Below are positions 8,485-16,329 of a DNA stretch of 26,545 nucleotides, in pieces; within the stretch, counting starts at the first letter, position 1; each line of letters opens with the position of its first letter. The stretch lies in the NCBI GenBank assembly GCA_964462125.1, contig CAYWXT010000054.1, forward strand, positions 1 to 26,545. Reading direction: 5' to 3'. The DNA comes from JAWLFY01 sp964462125. Lineage in GTDB: Bacteria; Planctomycetota; Planctomycetia; Pirellulales; Pirellulaceae. The translations under genes were made by a program, and so were the position numbers. The notes below the pieces were generated by a model, which saw only the letters and a list, made by a program, of their open reading frames with translations, was not told the origin of the DNA and ran no database searches.

Positions 8485-9369
8485 ATGGAGACCGTGAACG
8501 TGTACCGAATCACACTGCCCATCATTGCCCTGTTGCTCGCCGCCCCTGCCGTGAGCGCCGAGAGCGGCGAGGACCAGGAAACGTTCCTGCTCCGCTACAA
8601 ACTCAACGCCAGTGAACGTTTGGATTACGAGGTCACCCACGTGGCCAAGACGAAGACCCGGATCCAAGGTTCCGAGGAGATCTCGCGAGTTCACACCACG
8701 AGCCGGCGCCACTGGGACGTGACCTCGGTCGCCGATGACGAGCAGGTGGTGTTGGATCACGGACTCGACTCGGTCAAGTTGACGCAGCAATCCGGTGACG
8801 AGGACGAAATCCGCTGGGACAGCAACAGCGGCGAGGCCCCGCCAGCCCCGTTCAAGGCCGTTGCCGACCAGATCGGTACCCGGCTGGCCACGCTGACGAT
8901 CACCCCCCGCGGCGAAGAATTGGATCGCGAAAACCATGGTGGCACCGAGGCGAATCTGGGCATGGGGTCGCTAACGATCGAGTTTCCCGAAGAGGAGATC
9001 CCGGTCGGGCATTCCTGGAGCGTGGCTCAAGAAACCAAGACTCGCACCGAAGCGGGGGAGGTCAAGGTCATCAAGCTCCGCCACCTGTACACGCTGGAGA
9101 AAGTCCAAACGGGCGTCGCAACGCTGAGGATTCGCAGTGAACCGCTGACACCGATCCGGGAAGAATCTGTTCGTGCCCAGGTCGTGCAACACCTCAGCAA
9201 CGGCACCATCCGGTTCGACGTTGACAACGGGCGGATGCTCAGCAAGCAACTCGATTGGGACGAACGCGTGGTCGGATTTCAAGGAGCCAACAGCCTGATG
9301 GAATACAATGCCCGGTTCACCGAGCGGTTGGTCGACAGTGACAAGCGGATCGCGACGCGACCGGAGTGA
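8485..9369 (+). CDS. Exported protein of unknown function
   Basis: A 294-residue protein with a clear signal peptide (hydrophobic ITLPIIALLLAAPAVSA, residues about 9-25). The rest is charged and predicted mostly beta: alternating strand-like segments such as LLRYKLNASERLDYEVTHV and TIRFDVDNGRMLSKQLDWD. I read this as a lipocalin-like or beta-sandwich periplasmic protein similar in style to DUF6263-type proteins, but I do not recognise the family with certainty. No cysteines or catalytic motif stand out. It stands alone, 155 bp after the zinc-ribbon gene, and converges with the pseudogene that ends 18 bp away. No strong Shine-Dalgarno precedes the ATG. Confidence 0.72.
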   Translation: METVNVYRITLPIIALLLAAPAVSAESGEDQETFLLRYKLNASERLDYEVTHVAKTKTRIQGSEEISRVHTTSRRHWDVTSVADDEQVVLDHGLDSVKLTQQSGDEDEIRWDSNSGEAPPAPFKAVADQIGTRLATLTITPRGEELDRENHGGTEANLGMGSLTIEFPEEEIPVGHSWSVAQETKTRTEAGEVKVIKLRHLYTLEKVQTGVATLRIRSEPLTPIREESVRAQVVQHLSNGTIRFDVDNGRMLSKQLDWDERVVGFQGANSLMEYNARFTERLVDSDKRIATRPE

Positions 9370-9387
9370 CCGTCGCGCAAGGCCCCG

Positions 9388-10805
9388 TCAGCCAACGATC
9401 GCATCGATCACTTGTCCATGAACGTCGGTCAATCGGAAGTCCCGGCCGGCGTACCGGTAGGTCAAACGAGTATGATCGAACCCGAGCAGGTGCAGCATGG
9501 TGGCGTGCAGATCGTGGATGCTGACGGGGTTCTCAACGGCCTGGAATCCAAACTCGTCGGTCGCCCCGTAAGCGGTGCCGCCTTTGATCCCACCCCCGGC
9601 CATCCAAACTGAGAAGCCGTAGTGGTTGTGGTCGCGGCCCTGCTTGTTTTTCCCGTTGCCGCCGAGTTCGACCGTCGGCGTTCTGCCGATCTCGCCCACC
9701 TCCGAGAGGCGTCTTTTTGAGACGCCGTCATCCGGCAGCTCATCCGGCGTGGTGCCGACGATTCTGACCGGCCAGCGGTACTGGTCGTGGCTGAGCCCAT
9801 CGCCGATATCGACCAAAAAATCGACTGTCTCGCCAGCGACGACTCGCCTGGGCTGGAGATCCAGCTGGCGCGTTTGCCGGTGCACGTGAGCTTGGGCGAG
9901 GATGCCGGGAGTTTCCCGGGAGGAAACGATGAAGGCGCGGACACCATCTCCCTGCGGCGGCTCGTGGCTGAGGGTGGAATCGATCTGAATCTCCATCGCT
10001 CGGGGCGCGGTCCAGCGTCGCACGGCAGCGTGGGCGCGGTCGTTGCCAGGGTGACCACCGGTGGCGCTGAGCTTGACCCAGCCCAGTTCTCGATCGGGGT
10101 AATCGGGGCCGCCTTGCCAGGCTTGTCCACTGAAATGGGGCAGCGGTGTGAAGCCGCCTGTGCGTCCTTGCCCCTCGTCGACCTCACCGTAGCCATAGTC
10201 CCAATCCTTGCGCGTCGGGCTCGGCGGCTCTTCACGCACTGCCTCCGCCGCGGCGACGAATTGCAAGGCCTCCTCCAGCTCCGACGGATTGGGCTGGCGA
10301 AGCAGGACGGCTTGAAACAGTTCGCCGGCGCGTTGCTCTGGCGACTCGATGTCGGCAATGCGTGCGGCGCTGGGAGAACGGTGGCTCCCAGAGCTTGTCC
10401 ACCGGTTTTCCGCCGACGGTCCGGTCGAGTTCATTCGAGGCGGCGATCAGGCTGTCACGCATTTCCTCGAGCGTCAAACGACGGGGCTGCCACCGCCAGA
10501 GCCAACGGTTGCCCGGATCTGTTGCCGACGTCGCCCGGGACGACCACCGGAGCCGAATCACTCTCCTCCGCAAGGCTCTGCCACGAATCGACCCTCAACC
10601 CACCGAACTGTTTTTCACTGCCGTGACACTCGCCGCACTTCTCGACCAGGATCGGTCGAACTCGGTTCTCAAAGAATCGCTCCCCCTCGGAAACGTCGAC
10701 GGGCCCTTCCGCGGCCTGCGCCCCCGAGAGCAGCGGGAACGACATCATCCCCAGCAGGCAGCTGGCCAGTAGGAAAACGCGAAGGGCCAAGGCGCGTGGC
10801 CGCAT
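9388..10805 (-). pseudogene. Collapsed planctomycete cytochrome c/DUF1549/DUF1553 gene fused to a DUF1501 tail
   Basis: Read on the minus strand from the ATG at 10805: a signal peptide, then a planctomycete cytochrome c domain with CGECH (C57, C60, H61) and the GGLRVDSW motif. At about 10.52 kb the frame changes and jumps to a DUF1553 segment (RRLTLEEMRDSLIAASNELD), losing all of DUF1549. At about 10.41 kb it changes frame again to the DUF1553 end (RIADIESPEQRAGELFQ), followed by the usual C-terminal sandwich (GYGEVDE, GGHPGND, RRWTAP). Near 9.73 kb it runs into the C-terminus of a DUF1501 protein (GRDHNHYGF, WMAGGGIKGG, YRYAGRDF). Intact pairs span over 4 kb; here ~1.4 kb remain. At least three deletions and two frame changes make it non-functional. 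Confidence 0.85.
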
Positions 10806-11293
10806 AATGCTAATCCGCGGGCGGTGGCCGCGGCGGCTTGACGTTGACTTCATGACTCGATCGCCACCGGTCAGGGCGGTGGAGGGGGCGGGGGCGAAAT
10901 GCGGGAAAGGACGAAGCGGAGTCGGAAGACGACGGGAGAGCGCCATCATAACATCCGTTGAGGTCACCGAGTGGTCGAAATCCCCCCGACTCTCGGCGCC
11001 CCCGTTTTTTAACCCGAAGGGCGTCGCAGATCGGCGCCGCGGAGAACGGGTCACGCTGCCAGATCTCTCACCGACAGCAACCGTCTCGGCGCCGCCCATC
11101 TGCGATGTCTTGGGGATTGAACCGCTTTTGGGTGGGGGCCGCAAAATTGATTGGTTGCTGGGTTGACGATTCGTAAACTTCTAGCCACCGTACTCGGCCG
11201 TACATTTGTTCTAGGTTCTAGGGCAATCGGTTTCACGACGAGGCGTTTCGTTTGGCCCTGCCACTGTCTCCTTGAATTTTTGTTAGGCGTTCG
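10806..11293. other. Divergent intergenic region with three TTCTAG boxes
   Basis: About 490 bp between the pseudogene and the bicarbonate-transporter gene. TTCTAG occurs at 11179, 11209 and 11216. A possible weak promoter for the plus gene is TTGGTT at 11151 and TAAACT at 11174, 17 bp apart. The sequence AACCCGAAGGGCGTCGC near 11011 resembles AACCCGAAGCGTCAGCGAGG (minus strand) near 17.9 kb. No coding content recognised. Confidence 0.35.
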
Positions 11294-13342
11294 ATGCGGG
11301 CAATCCGGCAGGCATTCGAGGGCGGTGCTTTCATCCTGGACCTGAGAGCACGCGATCTCGAACAGGTCGTTCACCAAGCGGTCAATTTCGTGGTGGCGCG
11401 AAAGTGGCTGTTGCCGGAGAATCGTGATGAGGTCGAGCAGTCGTTGCTGGACCGTGAACGGCAGGTCGGCACGGCGATTGGACACTCGGTCGCCGTTCCG
11501 CACGCCTATCTGGACGTCCTGACGCGCCCGGTTATCCTGTTTGTCCGGCTGCAACAACCGTTGTATTTGGGCGCTCCAGACGGGATCCCGACCCGCTTTC
11601 TTTTCTTTTTGTTGGGCCCCACCTCCAGCGCTTCCAGCCATTTGGACACGTTGGCGAACGTTGCTCGGTTGATGGCCGACGGCGAGTTTCGTTATGAGGC
11701 TGGGGAGGCGGGGAACGAGCAGCAGCTGCTGGAAGCGTTCGAGCGTTTCCTCGACCGCACCGCCCCGCCGCCGGAAACGCCGGTTAAGCCGCGCGTCTCC
11801 GAGGGGCTGCAATTCACCGGACGCATTGGCGGCGGGGTGCTGGCCGACCTGCGGCGGCGACTGCCGCATTACGTGAGCGACTTTCGCGACGGCTTGAACG
11901 CGAAATGCTTGGCTTCGATCCTGTTTCTGTTTTTTGCTTGTCTGGCACCCACGATCACCTTTGGCGGCGTGATGGCGGTCGAGACGGAAGGGCATATCGG
12001 GCCGGTCGAAATGCTTGCCGCCACCGCCTTCTGCGGCGTCGTCTTCGCGCTGCTGGCAGGCCAGCCGCTGTTGGTGCTCGGCGGCACGGGGCCGCTCCTG
12101 ATATTCACGGTCATCCTGTTTCGGCTGTGCGCCGATTTGGAGATTCCGTTTCTGCCGACCTATGCCTGCATCGGGCTATGGACCGCCGCCATTGTGTTGG
12201 TGATGGCCCTGACCGATGTGAGTGCCTGGATGCGCTACTTCACTCGCTTCACCAACGAGATATTCGCCGCCCTGATCTCGTTGATCTACATCTACGAGGC
12301 GGTCAACGCGCTGGCTGTGTATTTCTTTGATGCGTATGACCAACAGGCGGTTTCCCATGACGCCGCATTCTTGGCGTTGATCTTGGCACTGGGGACCTTC
12401 TTCATCGCGATGAACCTGTCACGGTTTCGCCGCAGCAAATACTTGCGGCCTCGGGTGCGTGAATTTCTGACCGATTTCGGTCCGATCATTTCACTCGGCT
12501 TGATGACGGCGGTCGCTATCTGGTTCCGCAGCGACGTGAAAGTCGATGTGCTGGCGGTCCCCGATAGCTTTGGACCGACATTGGAAGGGCGGTCCTGGTT
12601 GCTGAACCCGTTTCACCCAGACCTGCCTCGCACCGTCTGGTTGATCGCCCCGGCACCGGCCCTGTTCGCGGCGATCCTAATTTATCTGGATCACCACATC
12701 ACGGGGCGCATTATCAACAGCTCCCAGCACAAGTTGCACAAGGGCGAAGCCTACCACCTCGACCTGGTCATCGTCGCCGGCCTGGTCGGTATCTGCTCGC
12801 TGTTCGGGCTTCCCTGGCTGGTCGCCGCCACTGTCCGCTCGCTGAACCACCTCCGCAGCCTGGCAACGGTGGAAGACGCGGTGCTGCCCAACGGCGAGAC
12901 CCGGGAGCATACGATTCACGTGCGCGAGAACCGTGTTACCGGACTCTCCATACACGTGTTGATTGGCTGCTCGCTGCTGCTGTTGCCGGTCTTGCAATCG
13001 GTCCCCATGGCCGTCCTCTACGGCATCTTTCTGTACATGGGCGTGGTATCGATCAAGGGGAATCAGTTCTTTGAGCGTTTCAGTCTGTGGCTCACCGACC
13101 CGTCGTTCTATCCTTCGACGCACTACATCCGACGCGTGCCGACGGGAATCATCCACCGCTTTACCTTGATTCAACTGGCATGCCTGGCCGTGCTGTGGTT
13201 GGTCAGGACCGGTCCCGCGGTCGTCGCGATCTTTTTTCCGCTGGTCATCGCCCTGCTGGCTCCAATCCGGTTGCTGATCGGGCGGTTCTTTACGCCCAAA
13301 CACCTGACCGCGTTAGACGCCGAAGAGGACCTGGAGCTGTAG
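11294..13342 (+). CDS. SLC4-like bicarbonate/anion transporter with N-terminal PTS EIIA domain
   Basis: A 682-residue fusion. Residues 1-155 form a PTS EIIA type-2 (fructose/nitrogen-PTS) domain with the phospho-acceptor histidine H70 in IGHSVAVPHAY. From about residue 175 the protein is an HCO3-/anion transporter of the SLC4/band 3 superfamily. Its hallmarks are ITFGG at about 219, GQPLLVLGGTGPLL at about 256, a helical core of 10 or more membrane segments, and a C-terminal RFTLIQLACLAVLW helix very like that of eukaryotic anion exchangers, ending in an acidic LDAEEDLEL tail. The likely role is bicarbonate or other anion transport across the inner membrane, controlled by EIIA phosphorylation; the control part is inference. 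Only a weak ribosome binding site precedes the ATG. The gene is intact and stands between decayed loci. Confidence 0.9.
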   Translation: MRAIRQAFEGGAFILDLRARDLEQVVHQAVNFVVARKWLLPENRDEVEQSLLDRERQVGTAIGHSVAVPHAYLDVLTRPVILFVRLQQPLYLGAPDGIPTRFLFFLLGPTSSASSHLDTLANVARLMADGEFRYEAGEAGNEQQLLEAFERFLDRTAPPPETPVKPRVSEGLQFTGRIGGGVLADLRRRLPHYVSDFRDGLNAKCLASILFLFFACLAPTITFGGVMAVETEGHIGPVEMLAATAFCGVVFALLAGQPLLVLGGTGPLLIFTVILFRLCADLEIPFLPTYACIGLWTAAIVLVMALTDVSAWMRYFTRFTNEIFAALISLIYIYEAVNALAVYFFDAYDQQAVSHDAAFLALILALGTFFIAMNLSRFRRSKYLRPRVREFLTDFGPIISLGLMTAVAIWFRSDVKVDVLAVPDSFGPTLEGRSWLLNPFHPDLPRTVWLIAPAPALFAAILIYLDHHITGRIINSSQHKLHKGEAYHLDLVIVAGLVGICSLFGLPWLVAATVRSLNHLRSLATVEDAVLPNGETREHTIHVRENRVTGLSIHVLIGCSLLLLPVLQSVPMAVLYGIFLYMGVVSIKGNQFFERFSLWLTDPSFYPSTHYIRRVPTGIIHRFTLIQLACLAVLWLVRTGPAVVAIFFPLVIALLAPIRLLIGRFFTPKHLTALDAEEDLEL

Positions 13343-13381
13343 TCGATGTTGGGAACGGAGAATTGAAGCGCGGTTGGCACG

Positions 13382-13417
13382 AAAAAACGCCCCACAGGGG
13401 AGGGGCCTGGGGGCGTT
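13382..13417 (-). terminator. Intrinsic terminator (minus strand)
   Basis: An 8-bp stem AACGCCCC/GGGGCGTT (13386-13393 with 13410-13417), extended by CAGG/CCTG around a GGAGGGG loop with one bulged A. On the minus strand it is followed by a run of six Ts, the form of a Rho-independent terminator. The closest upstream minus-strand gene ends 280 bp away, and a 10-bp tRNA-Ser-end-like sequence is only 10 bp upstream. Confidence 0.7.
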
Positions 13418-13485
13418 GATTCGCAAGCGGAGGACAGAGGACACTCCGATGGGTTTTCTGTAAGTTGCAAGCGAGCAAGCACGTG

Positions 13486-13522
13486 CGTCGCTAAGGCGTT
13501 TTAGCAAAACGACTTAGCGACG
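13486..13522. repeat. Near-perfect 37-bp hairpin
   Basis: Arms CGTCGCTAAG and CTTAGCGACG, then a G/A mismatch, then CGTTTT/AAAACG around a 3-base AGC loop: 16 paired bases in all. It lies 144 bp after the transporter stop. It could be a transcript-end hairpin or a REP-like palindrome. No T-run directly follows on either strand, so a classical terminator is not certain. The surrounding 13343-13698 holds no recognised gene; TTGTCA occurs three times between 13529 and 13568. Confidence 0.7.
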
Positions 13523-13698
13523 TCCGTTTGTTGTCAGCAATTGTCACGTACTCTCACCCGTTGTCACGGTTTTTGTCCCACTGGGCCAAACGTTTGGCGT
13601 CGCTTCTGAACGGAGCGATGGAATGCGTTTTGGACATGTTGAAGTACCGCCACCGAAGCGTGGAAGCCCCCCTTTCGGCCTGTTTTCGATCAGCAGAA

Positions 13699-14373
13699 TC
13701 AACCGTCACTAAGGGGCTCCTGCATCAACCCGCGAAGTTTTTTCAGAGCCCGGGCCAGCAAGCCTGCGACCGCCTCTGGAGAACGATTGAGGTGTACCGC
13801 GATGTCAGCCACTTTCCATGCGTGGGCATGCTTCAAGACGACCGCGGTGCACTCGTCCTCCAGCAAGCCTGCCATGGCATCGGCTAATTGCTCAGCACGT
13901 TCCTGGAGCATAAGTTGCTGACTGGGCGTCTCATTGTCGGCGGCAAGCTGCCCGGCGAGCATCGCCGCCCAAGGATGACTCTTGACGTTCGGGCCTGAGA
14001 GACCATCGATCGGAATCGACGGCAGCCCAGGATCGTCCCGCTGATTTCCAGTCATCGCATCCAGTTGCAAGCTCTCTTGGATGGCGAGTGAGCCGCTGAA
14101 GATACTGTACAGGTCGATACGCGCGTTTCGCTGCACGCCAAAGCGGGGGTCGACCCGCCGCGGCAACCATTGCTGTACTTGCGCCGACTCTTGCGCATCT
14201 CGCAACAGCTGCATCGCCACAAACTGCAAGTAAGCGTCATCCGGGTGCTGTTGCAACTGCTGTATTGCCGCATCACGCGTCCAGACGGCGGCGGGCAGAC
14301 CGGAGCTCGCTTGCTGCTGTCCATAGGCCGCTGAAACAAGCGTCGTCAATAGGATGTAAATAATGGGTCGCAT
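13699..14373 (-). CDS. Chimeric protein: exported-protein N-terminus joined to an ECF sigma region 4-like HTH
   Basis: 224 residues from the ATG at 14373. Residues 1-19 are a signal peptide (IIYILLTTLVSAAYG). Residues 30-142 resemble the N-terminus of a large planctomycete exported family (HPDDAYLQFVAMQL, DLYSIFSGSLAIQESLQLD, GPNVKSHPWAAML). From about residue 149 it becomes a sigma-70 region 4-like helix-turn-helix typical of planctomycete ECF sigma factors (LKHAHAWKVADIAVHLNRSPEAVAGLLARALKKLR, given here only as a landmark split across 178-214). A DNA-binding sigma domain on an exported protein makes no functional sense, so this is probably a deletion-born fusion and may be a pseudogene. 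The open frame reaches a start at 14454, but 14373 puts the signal peptide at the N-terminus. Confidence 0.6.
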   Translation of the reverse strand: MRPIIYILLTTLVSAAYGQQQASSGLPAAVWTRDAAIQQLQQHPDDAYLQFVAMQLLRDAQESAQVQQWLPRRVDPRFGVQRNARIDLYSIFSGSLAIQESLQLDAMTGNQRDDPGLPSIPIDGLSGPNVKSHPWAAMLAGQLAADNETPSQQLMLQERAEQLADAMAGLLEDECTAVVLKHAHAWKVADIAVHLNRSPEAVAGLLARALKKLRGLMQEPLSDG

Positions 14374-14454
14374 GATGATTCGTGGTGAGAGTATCGTTCT
14401 GGTATCTTGGTGGCATTCGATAAGCAGATGGGTATCTTGCCTTGTTAATTGCAT

Positions 14455-14657
14455 CGCTGTGAATGCTGACCTGACGGATACCGATCCTTACAGACAGGTA
14501 CCGCAAGCCGATCAACCGGACAAAACCTGATATTTTTTCTCATCTGAACGATTGGCGTCGTCCGTCGGCTAGAGATTGCTGGTTTTCGGTTATGCGTGAA
14601 TGCGAACACGCGCCATTCAGATAAAGGTCAAGAAAACTCTTCCGATGCGGCACCTGC
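14455..14657. other. Short intergenic region, noticeably AT-richer than flanks
   Basis: Divergent spacer between the chimeric minus-strand gene and the plus-strand small membrane gene. No feature recognised apart from the start, near 14630, of the sequence shared in inverted orientation with the copy at 16.1-16.36 kb. Confidence 0.3.
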
Positions 14658-14904
14658 ATGAAACGAATCTTCCGAATGCGAAATATTGCCTTCGTCCTGA
14701 CCGGCTGGATTGGCAGCTACGTTTTGGGAATATTTCTCGCAGTGAATAATGTCACCGGACTTCGAGGGCCGCCGCTGGACGGAAATCCTTTCGTGCATGC
14801 CAACCAGGATCACGCTGACATAACGGTCGTGTTCATCCTTGGCTTTCTCGCGATTCTCACGACCGTCGCCAGTTTCCGCTGGCCGCGAATGAGAGCGGCG
14901 GCTA
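14630..14904 (+). repeat. Inverted duplication, left copy
   Basis: This segment matches, by eye at roughly 80% identity, the reverse complement of 16095-16360. Homology begins ~28 bp upstream of the ATG, covers most of the small membrane gene and stops sharply after GCGGCTA at 14904. The left copy has a 9-bp insertion relative to the right. The loop between the copies is about 1.2 kb. Confidence 0.8.
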
Positions 14905-14957
14905 TGGGGATATGGCTCGGTGTGATATCTGCTGCAATCATGATTGAGCTGCGATAG
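14658..14957 (+). CDS. Small membrane protein, paralogue of the gene at 16090-16329
   Basis: 99 residues. A basic N-terminus (MKRIFRMRN) precedes a first membrane helix (IAFVLTGWIGSYVLGIFLAV), a polar loop with a GPPLDGNP motif, a second helix (ITVVFILGFLAILTTV), a short WPR turn and a third helix (MGIWLGVISAAIMIEL). I do not recognise the family. It is complete compared with its inverted paralogue, which stops before the third helix. The paired copies and conserved reading frame argue that the sequence codes for a real protein. It ends 14-29 bp before the lipid-kinase fragment, so they could be co-transcribed. Confidence 0.65.
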   Translation: MKRIFRMRNIAFVLTGWIGSYVLGIFLAVNNVTGLRGPPLDGNPFVHANQDHADITVVFILGFLAILTTVASFRWPRMRAAAMGIWLGVISAAIMIELR

Positions 14958-14986
14958 AATACTGGCTCAGAATGGAGCCGATACCG

Positions 14987-15406
14987 ATGAGTTGCCAGAG
15001 CGGAGCCGAGGAGAAAGCATCGATTTGCGTTATCTTTAATCCGGCGGCCGGCAAGAGCCAGGCACGACAGCGGCTGGAGGCAATGCGCACCGCTTGTCGT
15101 GGGCGATTTGAACTGTGGTCTACCGAGCGGCCTTGCCACGCGACGGAGTTGGCTCGAGAGGCCGCCGAACGAGGATTTGAGATGGTCGTCGCGGCGGGCG
15201 GCGATGGCACGGTTCACGAGGTGGCCAACGGTATCTTGCAGGCCGAGCGTCCGGGTGTGTGCTTTGGCATACTGCCGCTCGGTTCGGCCAATGATTACGC
15301 GTTCAGCGTGCGGCAAGACCGAGTTCAACAGAAGCAAACTGCTGAAGCCACAGTCCGGCTCGTGGATATCGGTCGCATACGTATCAATTCGGGCGAACAG
15401 CGTTGA
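14987..15406 (+). CDS. Truncated diacylglycerol/lipid kinase (DAGK catalytic domain, N-terminal half)
   Basis: About 139 residues from the ATG at 14987, which has GGAG 9 bp upstream; an in-frame ATG at 14972 lacks one. The DAGK_cat nucleotide-binding features are all here: FNPAAGKSQA, the glycine-rich AAGGDGTVHEVANG, and the GILPLGSANDYAF motif. Full-length family members are about 300 residues and continue into a beta-sandwich domain after a 'vDxGrv' strand. This one has VDIGRIRINSGEQR and then stops, so it lacks the C-terminal half and is very probably inactive. The break at about 15.40 kb lies 30 bp before the next gene. Likely a decayed YegS/BmrU-type lipid kinase. Confidence 0.78.
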   Translation: MSCQSGAEEKASICVIFNPAAGKSQARQRLEAMRTACRGRFELWSTERPCHATELAREAAERGFEMVVAAGGDGTVHEVANGILQAERPGVCFGILPLGSANDYAFSVRQDRVQQKQTAEATVRLVDIGRIRINSGEQR

Positions 15407-15433
15407 CGTTGCATCAAAAAATGAGGTATTCCA

Positions 15434-15907
15434 TTGCGAGGAGCCAGTCCATACACGCCGCCGGACGAAATCGACGATTTAGCCGATTCGCTGCTCGTTG
15501 GAAGGATTGGGCTGCGGATAAGTGCTATAGTCCATGCCCTTGTGGGTGTTCTACTGGGAGGGTTCGTGGCTCTTGGTTGGAATTCAGGAAAATACGAGGT
15601 GGAGGCTCTTCCATGGATGCTCCTCGCGATCCTGCTTGTTGTCCTTGCACGAGGGCTGTGGAGACGACGGGGCTGGTCGCGCATGTTAGCACTGATCATT
15701 CATTGGCCAGTGCTTGTAGGATCTGCTTCCCTTCTGCCGATGTGCCTCGCCTACGTTCTTTTAGCGACGCCGGAAGGGATCGCCGTGGTCTACGCTTTTG
15801 CCGTCTATGGTCTTTTTTTTCTTTCGCCGCTCGTTCTCTTCTCGGGTTGGACGGTCTGGTACCTGCATCGGCGCATATTCATTGCTAGATGTGCTAACGA
15901 TCCGTAG
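15434..15907 (+). CDS. Small polytopic membrane protein, unknown function
   Basis: 157 residues with a polar N-terminus carrying SPYTPPDE, a style frequent in planctomycete membrane proteins. Four hydrophobic segments follow: ISAIVHALVGVLLGGFVAL, WMLLAILLVVLARGL, ALIIHWPVLVGSASLLP to YVLLA, and VVYAFAVYGLFFLSPLVLFSG, then a short basic tail. The TTG at 15434 is favoured because GAGGT lies 6 bp upstream, and no in-frame ATG precedes it. No enzymatic motif is visible. The gene begins directly after the cut lipid kinase, so part of the preceding context has been lost. Confidence 0.65.
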   Translation: MRGASPYTPPDEIDDLADSLLVGRIGLRISAIVHALVGVLLGGFVALGWNSGKYEVEALPWMLLAILLVVLARGLWRRRGWSRMLALIIHWPVLVGSASLLPMCLAYVLLATPEGIAVVYAFAVYGLFFLSPLVLFSGWTVWYLHRRIFIARCANDP

Positions 15908-15931
15908 CCGTGACATCGCACAGGGCAACGG

Positions 15932-16097
15932 TCAGTGGTGCTGGGGCGTCGGGGGCCTATCATAAAGATCCTCGCGGAGCCGGTGGACCGCATCGATGAA
16001 AAGCCCGTGAGCAAGCGGACGGCAATGGACCTGGGCATGGTTTAGAATTCCTTTAACGCTTTTGTGCCCGATCGCCGGACGGAAGGTGTCTAGGTAG
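15932..16097 (-). pseudogene. Orphan C-terminal protein fragment, unrecognised
   Basis: A minus-strand open frame of ~54 codons, ending in a TGA at 15932-15934, has protein-like composition (RPAIGHKSVKGILNHAQVH, then RPLAHGLFIDAVHRLREDLY). It has no start and begins just where the inverted-repeat homology ends, so it looks like the tail of a gene cut by the duplication breakpoint. I cannot name the family. Confidence 0.3.
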
Positions 16098-16329
16098 CCG
16101 CCGCTCTTATTCGCGGCCAGCGGATACTGGCGAAGATGGCGAGAAAATCAAGGATACCGACGGCAGTTATGTCGGCGTGTTTTCGATTGGTATGCAAAGG
16201 ATTGTGGCGCAGCGGCGGCCCTCGAGGTCCGGTGACATTGTTCGCCGCGAGAAATGTTCCGAGAATGAAGCTGCCAATCCAGCCAAGCAGAAGGAAGGCC
16301 ATGTTCCGCAGCCGGAAGATTCGTTTCAT
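16090..16329 (-). CDS. Small membrane protein, truncated inverted paralogue of 14658-14957
   Basis: 79 residues from the ATG at 16329. It parallels the plus-strand copy almost residue for residue: MKRIFRLRN, a first helix with LGWIGSFILGTFLAANNVTG, the GPP loop, and a second helix (ILDFLAIFASI) 3 residues shorter than in the other copy. It stops after RIRAAAT, losing the third helix, because homology ends there and a new sequence supplies a stop codon. The longer open frame up to 16638 adds nothing recognisable. It may still be expressed, but it is probably a damaged copy. Confidence 0.6.
   Translation of the reverse strand: MKRIFRLRNMAFLLLGWIGSFILGTFLAANNVTGPRGPPLRHNPLHTNRKHADITAVGILDFLAIFASIRWPRIRAAAT

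Noticed and set aside
11051..11995. Minus-strand frame of 314 codons opposite the EIIA domain
   Set aside because: Shadow of the transporter gene; the plus strand holds unmistakable EIIA and SLC4 motifs.
13427..13450. A second, degraded tRNA gene at 13.4 kb
   Set aside because: Only a 10-bp match to the tRNA-Ser end; upstream sequence cannot be folded as a tRNA. Treated as a possible attachment-site relic only.
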